From contig CAZABP010000001.1 of NCBI GenBank assembly GCA_964483245.1, positions 62,001-126,000 of the forward strand: 64,000 nt of DNA, read 5' to 3'. This document shows, in pieces, positions 23,901 to 32,005 of this stretch (positions are counted from its first letter, which is position 1; each line of letters begins with the position of its first letter). The position numbers and the translations under genes are program-made. The notes under the pieces are model-generated. The model saw only the letters and a list, made by a program, of their open reading frames with translations, was not told the origin of the DNA and searched no databases. Origin of the DNA: CAZABP01 sp964483245 (GTDB lineage Bacteria > Planctomycetota > UBA1135 > UBA2386).

Positions 23901-25695
23901 GTTCGAGCTGCGCAACGCAATGGGTGACGAACGGCCATACGTGCTCACGCCGGAGCCGCATGCACGCCGGACGGCCGGCTCCGTGACGCAGCTGTTCGGG
24001 CGGCTCGCAGGCGGAGCCACGAGCTTCGATGCCGAGCTCACGGCCGAGGTGGACCTGCCGCTGCTCGCCGCGGATCTGCCGGAGAGTGCGCCGGAACGCG
24101 CGGCCGAGCTGGCGCGGGCGCTGCGCCAGCGGATCCATCTCGCCCCCGGCGAGGTCGCGCTGGTCGTGCACGGGGAGCGCCTGCGCGCACAACAGGGCTG
24201 GATCACGGCGCCGCCGTTCACGTTCGTCGCCGAGCGGGATCTCGACGGCGCGTTCGTCGCCACCGGGCGGCTGCTGCGCGCCATCCTCGCGGCACGCTTC
24301 CCGCTGCCGGACCGAGCCGCAGCCGCCGAGGGGCACTTCGGCACGCTGGCGCTCAACGCGACGGGTGACGGCCATGCGCCGTCGGGGCTGCTCGGCGTGG
24401 ACCTCGCGCGGATCGGCTGGGCAGACGTGGTCCAGATCGATCCGGCGCAGACCGGATCGGGCACTCTGCTCGAACTGGCACCGCTCCCGATGGCACGTGC
24501 CGTGCACCGGTTGCCGGTCGATCACCTGCACGGCCGCGGCGAGCTGTACCTCGAGGCACACGCTGCGGATGCGGACGCATCCGAGCCGGCAAGCAGCGGC
24601 GCCGGCCTGCTCGCCTATTGGCGGCTGCCGGCGCCGGTGCACGTGCAGCGTGCCGACGGAACGTCTGCGCGCGTGCACTGGCTGCGCCTCAGCGCCGCGC
24701 GGCCGTTGCTCGACACGCCGTTCGTGCCGGGCAGCGAAGCGGACCTGCTGACGCGCGCGACCCTGCTGGATGGCAGTTCGACCCCGTCCCTCGCGACCCC
24801 ACACGGCGATGCACCGTGGGAGCTGTCGGAGCTGCTGCTGCGCGGCGACGGCACGATGCAGGCGCGGGTGCGTTCGCTCAGCGTCGACCTGCTGCCGCGG
24901 ACGGCCGGCGCCTCGCAGGGGGAACCTGGACACACGCGTCCGGCCGGGTTCGGCAGCGAGTCGGACCCGGTGCGGCCGGTGCCGGACGGGCTGCGGCTGC
25001 GCGCCACGAGCGAGCCGGTGCGCGCACACCTGACCGCACCGCCGCTCGGGGCCGCGCGGCTGTTCGCGCGCATCCGACCGCGCCATGGCGAAGCGACGCT
25101 GCGCATCCTCGCCGGTGATCAGGAGCTGCTGACCTGGCGCAGCGGTGCTACGACCGCGCCGCTGCCGTTGCTGCTCGAGTGGCAGCCGGCCGACACCGTG
25201 ACGATCGAGCTGCGCCCGCACGGCGGCACCGCCGAGTGGCTGCTCGAGCAGGCGACGCTGGTCCCGCGCGCGCCCGGTTCACTGCCGCTCGGCGCGTTTC
25301 CGTGCGTCGCGCATGCGCACCTGCAGGACGGCGCCGTGCATGCTCCGGTGCTCCGGCTGCAAACCGGCACCGAGAGCGAGCCGGGCACGATCCTGCCGCT
25401 CGCGTTGCCGCCCGGCCGCGCGATGCTGCGTCTCGAAGCCGGCCGCGCACACGGCGAGACCGGCGAACCGCTGACCCTCGTCGTGATCCTGCGCGCGTTG
25501 GACGCGAGCTGGCGCACCGAAGTCGCGCGGCTCTCGTTCCCCGCCCCGGGCGCGACGGCGTCGCCGCTGCCGTTGCACCTGCTCGGGCTGCAGCCGCCGG
25601 CCGACGCACGTGCCGCGTTCCTCGAGCTGCGCCTGCTCGGTCCGGCCGGGTCTTCGCTGTCCGTGCCGGCGCTCGCGTTGGAACTGGCGCGGTGA
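20992..25695 (+). CDS. Giant exported protein with six-hairpin (alpha/alpha) domain, function unknown
   Basis: The 1567-residue protein begins with a short hydrophobic leader (MRAHVLLLAAICAACG); the cysteines resemble a lipobox, but Cys at -3 is atypical. Residues ~30-280 are beta-rich. Residues ~290-640 look like an alpha/alpha toroid of the six-hairpin glycosidase kind (TADWMLALAAHAPELRDSLL, FLRANQRPDGTIPASYESQ, DVLELDELAICVRFLFDHA). The remaining ~900 residues are a series of beta-sandwich-like segments without recognised motifs. It starts at ATG 20992 behind a -10 box. No enzyme family or catalytic residues could be named; polysaccharide binding or processing at the cell surface is a guess. 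It is convergent with the flagellar operon across 67 bases that hold nothing recognisable. Confidence 0.7.
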   Translation: MRAHVLLLAAICAACGAVGTRQQPVEVADASVLVAAAAEGPVRVELAAVEGKERRRPVARLAAVRVRTTEDVAPVELRCARVGMDAGGLRIEAEEHRGHRVRMSLRPRGSSVDVEVWDDAALAAPLVQLELVYEMAVAADEWHAPAVDAVGVDWASPVPVGYLRAGSDGFAVVAAMELPNRTRRIATAMQAESPGEQGAARLVHGWRAVVSGAAGAQLDPAGRDVSGCELRLEHRLLLRAAEPGERAFARLLDELWAEGPHGPAPLHDRTIDQRIAAARASLLSGWREVSFGGRRYACPDRGELLATFRAGGATAAAAFAWSVAGQGIDAQARSLAELMLALPARGGLFPPRLVATAREGVAWEPSAAPLRAADSAWTADWMLALAAHAPELRDSLLAACERTAQFLRANQRPDGTIPASYESQYLRPTDDVLELDELAICVRFLFDHAIAAEDAASLASARAALLVLQQQAVRLSAAPMRTTALVALAANAAARSGSGAQPLARRALDTLAARQAMWSPGWIDAELRGCLVGDTDATVWSPPAQALAALAWFEAYAVSGRATELSRAAAALRAAIAALPDAGWSPVPPALPQPTTQIEETLALVEAVAVIARAWCGDAVLDFTSGRTQGIDAVWCENIVRDGDRIRLDLLTEVPDPPAARVQLRGLAPDRPWTLVVNGTALAPLSAEKLAAGITLQPRRVARVRFAPPREIAARSSWRPRAVVEAADPDAVALVTEIRRGDRLLAELPLVPRGDDGRWIVPATRSLPDELVRAGDQLAVRLRVEEQGRTTWLPDPDGRDVLVGDAHCIDPGHDDELELVAAGPSRVRRSRDVASSGRWVPRGATIRYTIPVPVHATQLALTFELRGGARIESEALVLHADRDPPGPALRTVTTTLADRRLWSAGSLPLSFTATGGDGLVLARIRHVPAGETASASGGGAPTAPLTQAPAVLHVRVIPLSLDDAPLHARPFELRNAMGDERPYVLTPEPHARRTAGSVTQLFGRLAGGATSFDAELTAEVDLPLLAADLPESAPERAAELARALRQRIHLAPGEVALVVHGERLRAQQGWITAPPFTFVAERDLDGAFVATGRLLRAILAARFPLPDRAAAAEGHFGTLALNATGDGHAPSGLLGVDLARIGWADVVQIDPAQTGSGTLLELAPLPMARAVHRLPVDHLHGRGELYLEAHAADADASEPASSGAGLLAYWRLPAPVHVQRADGTSARVHWLRLSAARPLLDTPFVPGSEADLLTRATLLDGSSTPSLATPHGDAPWELSELLLRGDGTMQARVRSLSVDLLPRTAGASQGEPGHTRPAGFGSESDPVRPVPDGLRLRATSEPVRAHLTAPPLGAARLFARIRPRHGEATLRILAGDQELLTWRSGATTAPLPLLLEWQPADTVTIELRPHGGTAEWLLEQATLVPRAPGSLPLGAFPCVAHAHLQDGAVHAPVLRLQTGTESEPGTILPLALPPGRAMLRLEAGRAHGETGEPLTLVVILRALDASWRTEVARLSFPAPGATASPLPLHLLGLQPPADARAAFLELRLLGPAGSSLSVPALALELAR

Positions 25696-25762
25696 GGCGC
25701 GCGCACGAGCCCGTTGCAGCATCGCGCAATCCGGGGCGCACCGCGCGCCGCGAGTCCCTGCG

Positions 25763-26167
25763 TCAGCGCAGACTCTCGAGCCGATCCGCCGGATCGATGA
25801 TCTGCGTCACCCGCAGACCGTAGCGGTCGTCGACCAGCACGACTTCGCCACGCGCGACGAGCTTGCCGTTGACGCGCAGGTCGACCGGTTCCTCGGCCTT
25901 CTTCTCGAGCGGGACGATGCTGCCGGGGACCAGATCCACGATCTCCTGCAGCGACAACGCGGTGCGCCCGATCTCGACCATGATCGGGATCGTGACGTCG
26001 AGCAGCAGGTCGAGGTTGCTGCCGCCGCCGCCTGCGCTGGCGCTGCCGAGCGGACCGAACTGGACCGGGCGCACGGCGGCGCCGAGGTCTTCGGCCGCTG
26101 CCGCCACGTCGTCGACTGCGCTCTGCAGCTCCGGATCCACGTTCGCTGCCTTGCCCGGTTCGTTCAT
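25763..26167 (-). CDS. fliN: Flagellar motor switch protein FliN
   Basis: This 134-residue protein is an acidic, glycine-containing N-terminal tail (1-50) followed by a SpoA/surface-presentation domain (LLDVTIPIMVEIGRTALSLQ, LVPGSIVPLEKKAEEPVDLR, VNGKLVARGEVVLVDDRYGL). FliN forms the base of the cytoplasmic C-ring. It is the last gene of the flagellar operon and overlaps fliM by four bases (ATGA). No fliO, fliP, fliQ or fliR follows, so the export gate genes are elsewhere. Confidence 0.95.
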   Translation of the reverse strand: MNEPGKAANVDPELQSAVDDVAAAAEDLGAAVRPVQFGPLGSASAGGGGSNLDLLLDVTIPIMVEIGRTALSLQEIVDLVPGSIVPLEKKAEEPVDLRVNGKLVARGEVVLVDDRYGLRVTQIIDPADRLESLR

Positions 26168-27147
26168 GCCAGCACCTCCCCGACCAGGAACGCGTAGCGG
26201 TTGCCGCGCGTGCCGACGCTGCCGGTGAACTTCGGTTTGCCTTCGACCGGCGCGACCAGCGGTGCACCGAGCCGCGTGTCGAGCGGGACGACGTCGCCGG
26301 TGCGCAGCGCGAGCAGCTGCCGCAGCGGGAGCTGCGCGTTGCCGAGCACGACCGCCAGTTCGACCGGCACCGCGCGGACCAGCTCGGACAGCTTCTGGCG
26401 CATCGTGCCGCGCGGGCGCGCGGTGGCCGGCGCCTGCGCGCGGTCGAGGTTGCCCAGGTGCGGCTCGAGCGCGCCGTACGGCAGCACCAACCGCAGATCG
26501 CCGACCAGGTGCTCGGCACCGACCTGGAAGTGCGCCGCCAGCACGACCTCCTGCTCCGCCATGATCTGCGCCAGCGCCGGATTGCAGTACCGGCGGCCGA
26601 TCTGCCAGCTCGCGCTGACGAGATCGCCGAGTCCCTGCACGATCCGCTCCAGGCACGGCCCGAGCAGCGCATCGGCGACGGTGTACTCCGCCGCCGACAG
26701 CTCGACCGGGACCTTCTGCACCTTGCCGGTCCCACCGAGCACGCGGTCGACCGCGCCATACAGCAGGCTCGTCGTGACCGTGAACTGCGCGGTCCCCTGC
26801 AGCGGCGGGAACTGCACCTCGTAGATCGCGGTCGGCCCGCTGAGCATCTCGAGCCAGGTGCCGAAGCGGAGCTGCTCGACGGCGACGCAGTCGCAGCGCA
26901 CGTCGAGCCGCAGCCGCTCGGACATCGCGCCACCGATTCCCTTGGCGACGTTGGCGAACTGCCGCTCCAGCGCGCGCGCCTGCTCGCGGCTGAGCCGGTT
27001 CGGCTGCAGCAGGTCGAGCGGCGTGATCGTGCGCTCCTCGATGCCGGCCGCACGGGCCGTGCGCGAGGACTCCTCGGGCGGTCCGCCCTCGGAGCGGAAC
27101 ATGTCGAGCAGCGTGTCGATCTCCTCGTTGCTCAGCAGTTCCTTCAT
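26164..27147 (-). CDS. fliM: Flagellar motor switch protein FliM
   Basis: This 327-residue C-ring protein keeps the N-terminal CheY-P binding motif (LLSNEEIDTLLDMF), a CheC-like middle domain (GGAMSERLRLDVRCDCVAVE onward) and a C-terminal SpoA domain (ELVRAVPVELAVVLG, LRTGDVVPLDT). The intact N-terminal motif implies switching by phosphorylated CheY, although no che gene is in the window. Start ATG 27147 overlaps the fliL stop by four bases; the frame is open upstream but reads as fliL shadow. Confidence 0.95.
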   Translation of the reverse strand: MKELLSNEEIDTLLDMFRSEGGPPEESSRTARAAGIEERTITPLDLLQPNRLSREQARALERQFANVAKGIGGAMSERLRLDVRCDCVAVEQLRFGTWLEMLSGPTAIYEVQFPPLQGTAQFTVTTSLLYGAVDRVLGGTGKVQKVPVELSAAEYTVADALLGPCLERIVQGLGDLVSASWQIGRRYCNPALAQIMAEQEVVLAAHFQVGAEHLVGDLRLVLPYGALEPHLGNLDRAQAPATARPRGTMRQKLSELVRAVPVELAVVLGNAQLPLRQLLALRTGDVVPLDTRLGAPLVAPVEGKPKFTGSVGTRGNRYAFLVGEVLA

Positions 27148-27650
27148 TGCACCATCATGTCGGTGTAGACGATGTCGACGACCTTCGCCTCGCCGGCGGG
27201 GAACAGCGTCGCGGTCAGCTCGGTCGCCACCTCGTGTGCGAGCTTGCGCATGCCATCGGCGCCGCTGGTGAACGTCTGCAGCGGCTGATCCTTGAGCAGC
27301 ATCAGCACGCGCGAGTTGGCGCGATCCCAGTGCGTGCGGATCAGCGCCTCGATCTCGGTGCGGCGGCGCAGGTCGAGCTGGACGTCGAGCGTGAACCCCA
27401 GGCGCACGCTCTTGGTGCCGCGTTCGACGCGCGGGTTGAACATGTGCACGATCTTGTCCGGGTAGTGCACGATCTCGATCTGCGGCTGCGGCGGCCCGGA
27501 GCTGGTCTGATCCGGCTTCGGCATCATCAGCACGGCGCCGGCGCCACCACCGATCGCGCCGACCGCGATCAGCGCGAGCATCGGCAGCAGCTTGCGCCGC
27601 GTCGTTGCCGGCGGCGCCGGATCGGCTTCCTCGTTCTTTGCGTCGGCCAC
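27144..27650 (-). CDS. fliL: Flagellar basal body-associated protein FliL
   Basis: The 168-residue protein has a short cytoplasmic N-terminus, one transmembrane helix (LLPMLALIAVGAIGGGAGAV) and a periplasmic domain with VRLGFTLDVQ, EIEALIRTHWDRANSRVL and a C-terminal VVDIVYTDMMVQ. This is the FliL pattern. FliL surrounds the stator units and supports torque. The unusually long gap within the operon (35 bases to the upstream motE-like gene) leaves room for its own ribosome binding site (AGGAGC). Confidence 0.9.
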   Translation of the reverse strand: MADAKNEEADPAPPATTRRKLLPMLALIAVGAIGGGAGAVLMMPKPDQTSSGPPQPQIEIVHYPDKIVHMFNPRVERGTKSVRLGFTLDVQLDLRRRTEIEALIRTHWDRANSRVLMLLKDQPLQTFTSGADGMRKLAHEVATELTATLFPAGEAKVVDIVYTDMMVQ

Positions 27651-27685
27651 GGTGGGTCAGCTCCTGTTCCGGTTCTCCTCGCGAA

Positions 27686-28612
27686 TCACCGCCGGTCCGC
27701 GCCGGTGCGCGGCGGTTCCTGCATGACGCGCAACCGGCGGTCGATGACGGCACGCAACTGGCTGACGTCGAGTGCATCCAGCAGCGCGTCCCGCGCATCC
27801 GGCAGCATCAGCTCGAGCGTCTTCAGCGCCTGCTCCTGACCGGCTTCGGTGCGCCACCAATCCAGCAGCACCTGCGCGGCTTTCTCCGCGGGCAGGTTCG
27901 CCAGCGTGCGCGCGGTCTCCTTGTAGCGCTGCACCTCCCCCTGGCGGATCAGCAGCACGAGCCCCTGCGCCTCCTTGATCTGCTGCTCGAGCTGCGTGCG
28001 CATCTGCTCGACCCGCTGGATCTCGCGCATGACCGTCTCCTGCCGATCCAGGATGTCGCGCTCGCGCGCATCCAGGTCGGATTGCCGCTTCTTGATCTCC
28101 TCGCGCTCGGACTGGGCGCGCGCCATCTCCTCGCGCGCGCGCGCCAGGATCCGGTTGATGCCGTCCACGCTGAGGTTCGCCGGGATGCGCGGGAACTCGA
28201 ACAGCCGCCCGCGCTCGTAGCGCCCCTGGCCGTAGATCGCTTCCTTGCGCCGGTCGAACTCGGCGTCCTCGCCGGGCTGGGTGCCGACCTCGCTCGACGG
28301 AGCAGGCTCGACGCTTGGTGCGGGCGGCGCGGTCTCGCTGGCAGCGGTGTTGGTGTCGCTACCGCCGAGGACCGGATCGCCGACGCGATACGGGAGCAAC
28401 GGCTCGGCCCCGAGCGGTCCCGGTGACACTGGCGGCGTGGCGGTGGTCGGCGGAGCCGCCGCCTCATCCTGCGCCGGCGCGAGCCACCCGCCGAGCAGCG
28501 GAATCCCCTGCAGGCCGGTGCGGTTGAGCCGCCCCTGCAATGCCAGCATCCCGGCGAAGCTCGCCGCGAACAGCACGGCCGCGGCAGCGGTGAACATCAA
28601 CAACCGCTTCAC
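27686..28612 (-). CDS. MotE-like flagellar stator-associated coiled-coil protein
   Basis: The 308-residue protein has an N-terminal transmembrane helix (LLMFTAAAAVLFAASFAGML), a Pro/Ala/Thr-rich linker (~50-125), a long coiled coil (~150-225, REEMARAQSEREEIKKRQS) and a C-terminal MgtE-N-like helical domain (LANLPAEKAAQVLLDWW, LELMLPDARDALLDAL). This arrangement and its position next to fliJ and fliL resemble MotE, which acts with the motor stator. It overlaps fliJ by four bases. Assignment is by architecture and context. Confidence 0.7.
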   Translation of the reverse strand: MKRLLMFTAAAAVLFAASFAGMLALQGRLNRTGLQGIPLLGGWLAPAQDEAAAPPTTATPPVSPGPLGAEPLLPYRVGDPVLGGSDTNTAASETAPPAPSVEPAPSSEVGTQPGEDAEFDRRKEAIYGQGRYERGRLFEFPRIPANLSVDGINRILARAREEMARAQSEREEIKKRQSDLDARERDILDRQETVMREIQRVEQMRTQLEQQIKEAQGLVLLIRQGEVQRYKETARTLANLPAEKAAQVLLDWWRTEAGQEQALKTLELMLPDARDALLDALDVSQLRAVIDRRLRVMQEPPRTGADRR

Positions 28613-29052
28613 GAGCGGGCTCCGTCTGCGACCAGACCGCCGCGGCGCAGCCGCGCGAGCTCTTCGAGCTCGTGCTGTGCCGCGCCCGCCTCGCTCGCCT
28701 GCCAGGCCAAGTGCCTGCCCGCGCGCAGCCGGGCCAGGGCTTCGTGCTCGGCGCGCAGCCGCGCGAACTCGCCGCGCGCGCGTTCCGCGACCTGCGCCGC
28801 GAGGTCATGTGCCTGCTGCGTGCGCCGCCGCTCCCGCTGCAGCCCGGCCCCGATCGCGCCGGCGAGGCCGACCAGGTTCGGTGCCACGGCGGCCTCGGCC
28901 TCGACGTGGCTCACCGCCTGCGCGAGCTGCGCCAGCCGCTGCTCCTGGCGGCCGAGCTCACCGAGCGCCGACGCGAGTCCACGGCGCGCGATCTGCGCGC
29001 GGTGCGCGCGCAGCCGGAGCAGGCGTTCGAGCGGGAAGTGGAACCTCGGCAC
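28609..29052 (-). CDS. fliJ: Flagellar export chaperone FliJ
   Basis: This 147-residue protein is almost entirely helical and coiled-coil, with the FliJ-type N-terminus MPRFHFPLERLLRLRAHRA and heptads through ~20-135. FliJ sits in the centre of the FliI ATPase ring and couples it to the export gate. The assignment rests on length, coiled-coil form and position directly after fliI (three bases apart). Confidence 0.85.
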   Translation of the reverse strand: MPRFHFPLERLLRLRAHRAQIARRGLASALGELGRQEQRLAQLAQAVSHVEAEAAVAPNLVGLAGAIGAGLQRERRRTQQAHDLAAQVAERARGEFARLRAEHEALARLRAGRHLAWQASEAGAAQHELEELARLRRGGLVADGARS

Positions 29053-29055
29053 GGA

Positions 29056-30396
29056 TCACCTATCGGCCATGGCAAGGGGCTGAGTGGAGTCGCCGGCCAG
29101 CTCGATCAGCCGTGCCAGCGTGTCGGCGAACGGCCGCGGTTCGGCCCGCTGCTGCAGCAGCGCCTCGATCCCGCGCATCCGCTGCATGGCCCGATCCAGC
29201 TCCGGGTCGGTGCCACGCCGGTAGGCGCCGACCTGGATCAGGTCCCGGTTCTCCTCGTAGCGCGCCAACATCGCACGCACCGCCAGCGCCGCTTCGAGCT
29301 GCTGCGGTGTCGCGATCTTCGACATCAACCGGCTGACCGATGCCAGCACGTCGACGGCCGGATACTGCCCGCGCATCGCGAGCTGCCGGCTCAACACGAT
29401 GTGCCCATCCAGGTAGCCGCGCATCGCGTCGGCGACTGGCTCGTTCATGTCGTCACCCTCGACCAGCACCGTCAGGAGCCCGGTGATGCTGCCGCGGTCA
29501 TCGGTGCCGAGCCGCTCGACCAGGCGCGGCAGCAGCGCGAACAAGGAGGGCGGGTAGCCGCGCAGCGTCGGCGGTTCGCCGGCCGCCAGCCCGACCTCGC
29601 GCGCGGCGAGCGCGAACCGCGTGATCGAGTCCATCATCAGCAGCACGTCCTGGCCGGCGTCGCGGAAGGCTTCGGCGATCGTGACGGCGGTCGCGGCGGC
29701 CTCGAGCCGCAGCATCGGCGGGGCGTCGGCGGTCGCGACGACCAGCACGCTGCGGGCGAGACCTTCCGGGCCGAGCACGTCGTCGACGAACTCGCGCACC
29801 TCGCGCCCGCGCTCGCCGATCAGCGCGATGACGTTGACGTCGGCATTGCCGCCGCGCGCGATCATCCCGAGCACGGTGCTCTTGCCGACGCCGGAACCGG
29901 CGAAGATCCCCACCCGCTGCCCCTTGCCGCAGGTCAGGAACCCGTCGATCGCGGCGACACCGGTCTCGAACCGTTGCTCGATCGGCCGCCGGATCAGCGC
30001 CGGCGGCGCCGCCGCGGTCGAGGGTCGCTCCACGGTCACCAGCGCCGGCCCGCCGTCGATCGGCCGCCCGAGCGCGTCGACGACGCGGCCGAGCAGCGTC
30101 GGGCCGACCGGGACCGACAGGCCGCGCCGCTCGTGCGTGACGGCATCGAGCGGGCCGATCCCGTGCGCGTCGCCGAGCGGCATGACCAGCGTCGCGTCGC
30201 GCGCGAAGCCGACCACCTTGGCCGGGACGCGCGTGCCGAGCTCGGTCGTGATCGTGCACAGGTCGCCGACCGCCGCGTGCAGGCCGCCGACTTCGAGCGC
30301 TACGCCGCGCAACGCGGTGACGCGCCCCTGCACGAGCGGACGGTTCTGCGCCGCAGCGCGCGCGAGCAGCGCCCCGAGGTCGGGACGCAGCGTCAT
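29056..30396 (-). CDS. fliI: Flagellum-specific export ATPase FliI
   Basis: This 446-residue ATPase resembles F1-beta. It has a Walker A GSGVGKST in GIFAGSGVGKSTVLGM, Walker B DVLLMMDSITRFA, and the flagellar/type III signature GRGREVREFVDDVLG region (here GERGREVREFVDDV). FliI unfolds and energises substrates for the flagellar type III secretion system. ATG 30396 overlaps the fliH stop (ATGA). Length is close to the family average. Confidence 0.97.
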   Translation of the reverse strand: MTLRPDLGALLARAAAQNRPLVQGRVTALRGVALEVGGLHAAVGDLCTITTELGTRVPAKVVGFARDATLVMPLGDAHGIGPLDAVTHERRGLSVPVGPTLLGRVVDALGRPIDGGPALVTVERPSTAAAPPALIRRPIEQRFETGVAAIDGFLTCGKGQRVGIFAGSGVGKSTVLGMIARGGNADVNVIALIGERGREVREFVDDVLGPEGLARSVLVVATADAPPMLRLEAAATAVTIAEAFRDAGQDVLLMMDSITRFALAAREVGLAAGEPPTLRGYPPSLFALLPRLVERLGTDDRGSITGLLTVLVEGDDMNEPVADAMRGYLDGHIVLSRQLAMRGQYPAVDVLASVSRLMSKIATPQQLEAALAVRAMLARYEENRDLIQVGAYRRGTDPELDRAMQRMRGIEALLQQRAEPRPFADTLARLIELAGDSTQPLAMADR

Positions 30397-30977
30397 GCGT
30401 GCGCCGCCTTGCGCAGCTCGACGGCGATCCGCTCGAACACCTCGCGCGGGTCGCGCGCGATCTCGCGCAGGCCGCTGCGGGCCCGGACTTCGCCGTGCGC
30501 GAGCGAAGCATCCGCCGTGAACGTGCAGCCGTGCGTGTGTGCGCGCAGCTCCGGGTCGGCGGCGATCCGCGACATCACGCGCTCCAGATCCGGCGGGGCG
30601 AGGCGGATCTCGATCTGCGGACCTTCGGACGCGGCCGCCTCGAGGCAGGCAAGCACCGCCGGCAGCGGATCCAGGCCACCGCGCTCGATCGCATCGCCGA
30701 CGACTTCGCGCGCGATCGAGAGCCCGAGCTCGACCGCCTGCTGCGCCAGCTCGCGCAGCGCCTGGCCGATCTCGGCGCGCGCCGCGCCCGCCGCCGCACC
30801 GACCGCCTGCAACGCGCGCAGCGCCGCCGTGTGCTCGTCCCGTTCGCGCGTCGCGCGCTGTTCGAGCGCGCGCAGCCGGGCGACGACCGGGGCCGGTGCC
30901 TGCTCCGCCGCAGCCGCACGGTGGACCGCGATGCTGCGCAGCGGCGCATGCAGCCGGACCACGTGCCGCATCGTCAC
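30393..30977 (-). CDS. fliH: Flagellar assembly protein FliH
   Basis: The 194-residue protein has an alanine-rich coiled coil (~30-85) and a C-terminal domain (VELGLSIAREVVGDAIERGG, IRLAPPDLERVMSRIAADPE) as in FliH/YscL, the regulator that tethers FliI to the C-ring. The GTG at 30977 overlaps the fliG stop (GTGA); ATG 30971 two codons later is an equally good start. Confidence 0.88.
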   Translation of the reverse strand: MTMRHVVRLHAPLRSIAVHRAAAAEQAPAPVVARLRALEQRATRERDEHTAALRALQAVGAAAGAARAEIGQALRELAQQAVELGLSIAREVVGDAIERGGLDPLPAVLACLEAAASEGPQIEIRLAPPDLERVMSRIAADPELRAHTHGCTFTADASLAHGEVRARSGLREIARDPREVFERIAVELRKAAHA

Positions 30978-32005
30978 ACCAGGATCTCGCCAGCCGCCGC
31001 GCCGGCCGAGATCTCACCCTTGTCGAGCATGTCGCGGATGATCAGCAGGATCTGCGTCTGCGCCTCGAGCACGTCCGACAGCGGCATCGGACCGAGCGAC
31101 TCGCGCTCCTCGGCGACCATGTCGGCCGCACGCTTGCTGAGGTTCTGGAACACGTTCTGCTCGACCTCGGGCGTGGCGACCTTCATCGCGACCGCGAGCA
31201 CGCGCGAGTCGATCTGCGACAGCACCTTCTGCACGCCCTTCTTGTCGAGCCGCGCGATGTCGTCGAACGTGAACAGCTCCTCGCGGATGCTGGCGGCGAC
31301 CGCGGCGTCGTTCTGCTCGATGAACTCGAGGATCGCCTTCTCGCCGCCGCCCATGTTGTTCAGGATCTGTGCCGCCGCCTTGGCCCAGGCCTTCGGCTCG
31401 GCGCGCAACGCGGTCAGGCCGAGGTCCTTGACCTTGCGCCGCATGACCTCGAGCACGCGCTGCACGACGTCCGGCGGCGTGCGATCCAGCGTCGCGACGC
31501 GGAGCACGAGGTCGGCGCGCTGCTCCTCGCTCATCGCGGCGAGCACCTTGCCGGCCTTGGCGCGCTCGAGGTGCGCCAGGAACACGGCCGCGATCTGCGG
31601 ATGCTCCTCGGCCAGCAGGTTCGCCAGGTCCTCGGCCGTCAGCGTCTCGAACATCGCGAACGGGCGCTTGGCCAGGATCTCGGTGTTGGCACGCTGGCTG
31701 ACCGTCGCTCCCTGCTCGGGACCGAACGCCTTGACCAGCATCGAGTCCATCGCCGTCGCGACGTCGCCGAGCGCGCGGCCGCCGGCGCGCAGCCGGCGGA
31801 TCGACTGCTCGAACACGTCGCGGATCATGTGCTCGCCGACCGCGACCTCCTGCAGCTCCTTCATCGCGCGCGTGACGCGGTCGACGTGGTCGTCCGGCAG
31901 GTGCTTGACGACCTGCGCCGCCAGGCCCTGCTGGACCGACAGCAAGAGCACCGCGACCGAGCGGTCGATGCCGAGCGTCGGCGCACGGTCGCCGGGACGC
32001 GTCAT
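30974..32005 (-). CDS. fliG: Flagellar motor switch protein FliG
   Basis: The 343-residue protein shows all three FliG domains. The N-terminal domain binds FliF, the middle domain carries the EHPQ motif (LAEEHPQIAAVFLAHL) that contacts FliM, and the C-terminal torque helix region includes LFTFDDIARLDKKGVQKVLS and KRAADMVAEERESLGPM with the conserved charged residues. FliG transmits torque from the stator. It overlaps fliF upstream and fliH downstream by four bases each. Confidence 0.97.
   Translation of the reverse strand: MTRPGDRAPTLGIDRSVAVLLLSVQQGLAAQVVKHLPDDHVDRVTRAMKELQEVAVGEHMIRDVFEQSIRRLRAGGRALGDVATAMDSMLVKAFGPEQGATVSQRANTEILAKRPFAMFETLTAEDLANLLAEEHPQIAAVFLAHLERAKAGKVLAAMSEEQRADLVLRVATLDRTPPDVVQRVLEVMRRKVKDLGLTALRAEPKAWAKAAAQILNNMGGGEKAILEFIEQNDAAVAASIREELFTFDDIARLDKKGVQKVLSQIDSRVLAVAMKVATPEVEQNVFQNLSKRAADMVAEERESLGPMPLSDVLEAQTQILLIIRDMLDKGEISAGAAAGEILV

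Noticed and set aside
22546..25221. 891-codon open frame on the minus strand opposite the giant exported protein
   Set aside because: Same GC effect: Arg/Gln/His-rich product with no recognisable domain, completely inside the plus-strand gene that has signal sequence, promoter box and domain structure.
25696..25762. Terminator between the giant exported protein and fliN
   Set aside because: The convergent 67-base gap was inspected; no stem longer than a few base pairs was found.
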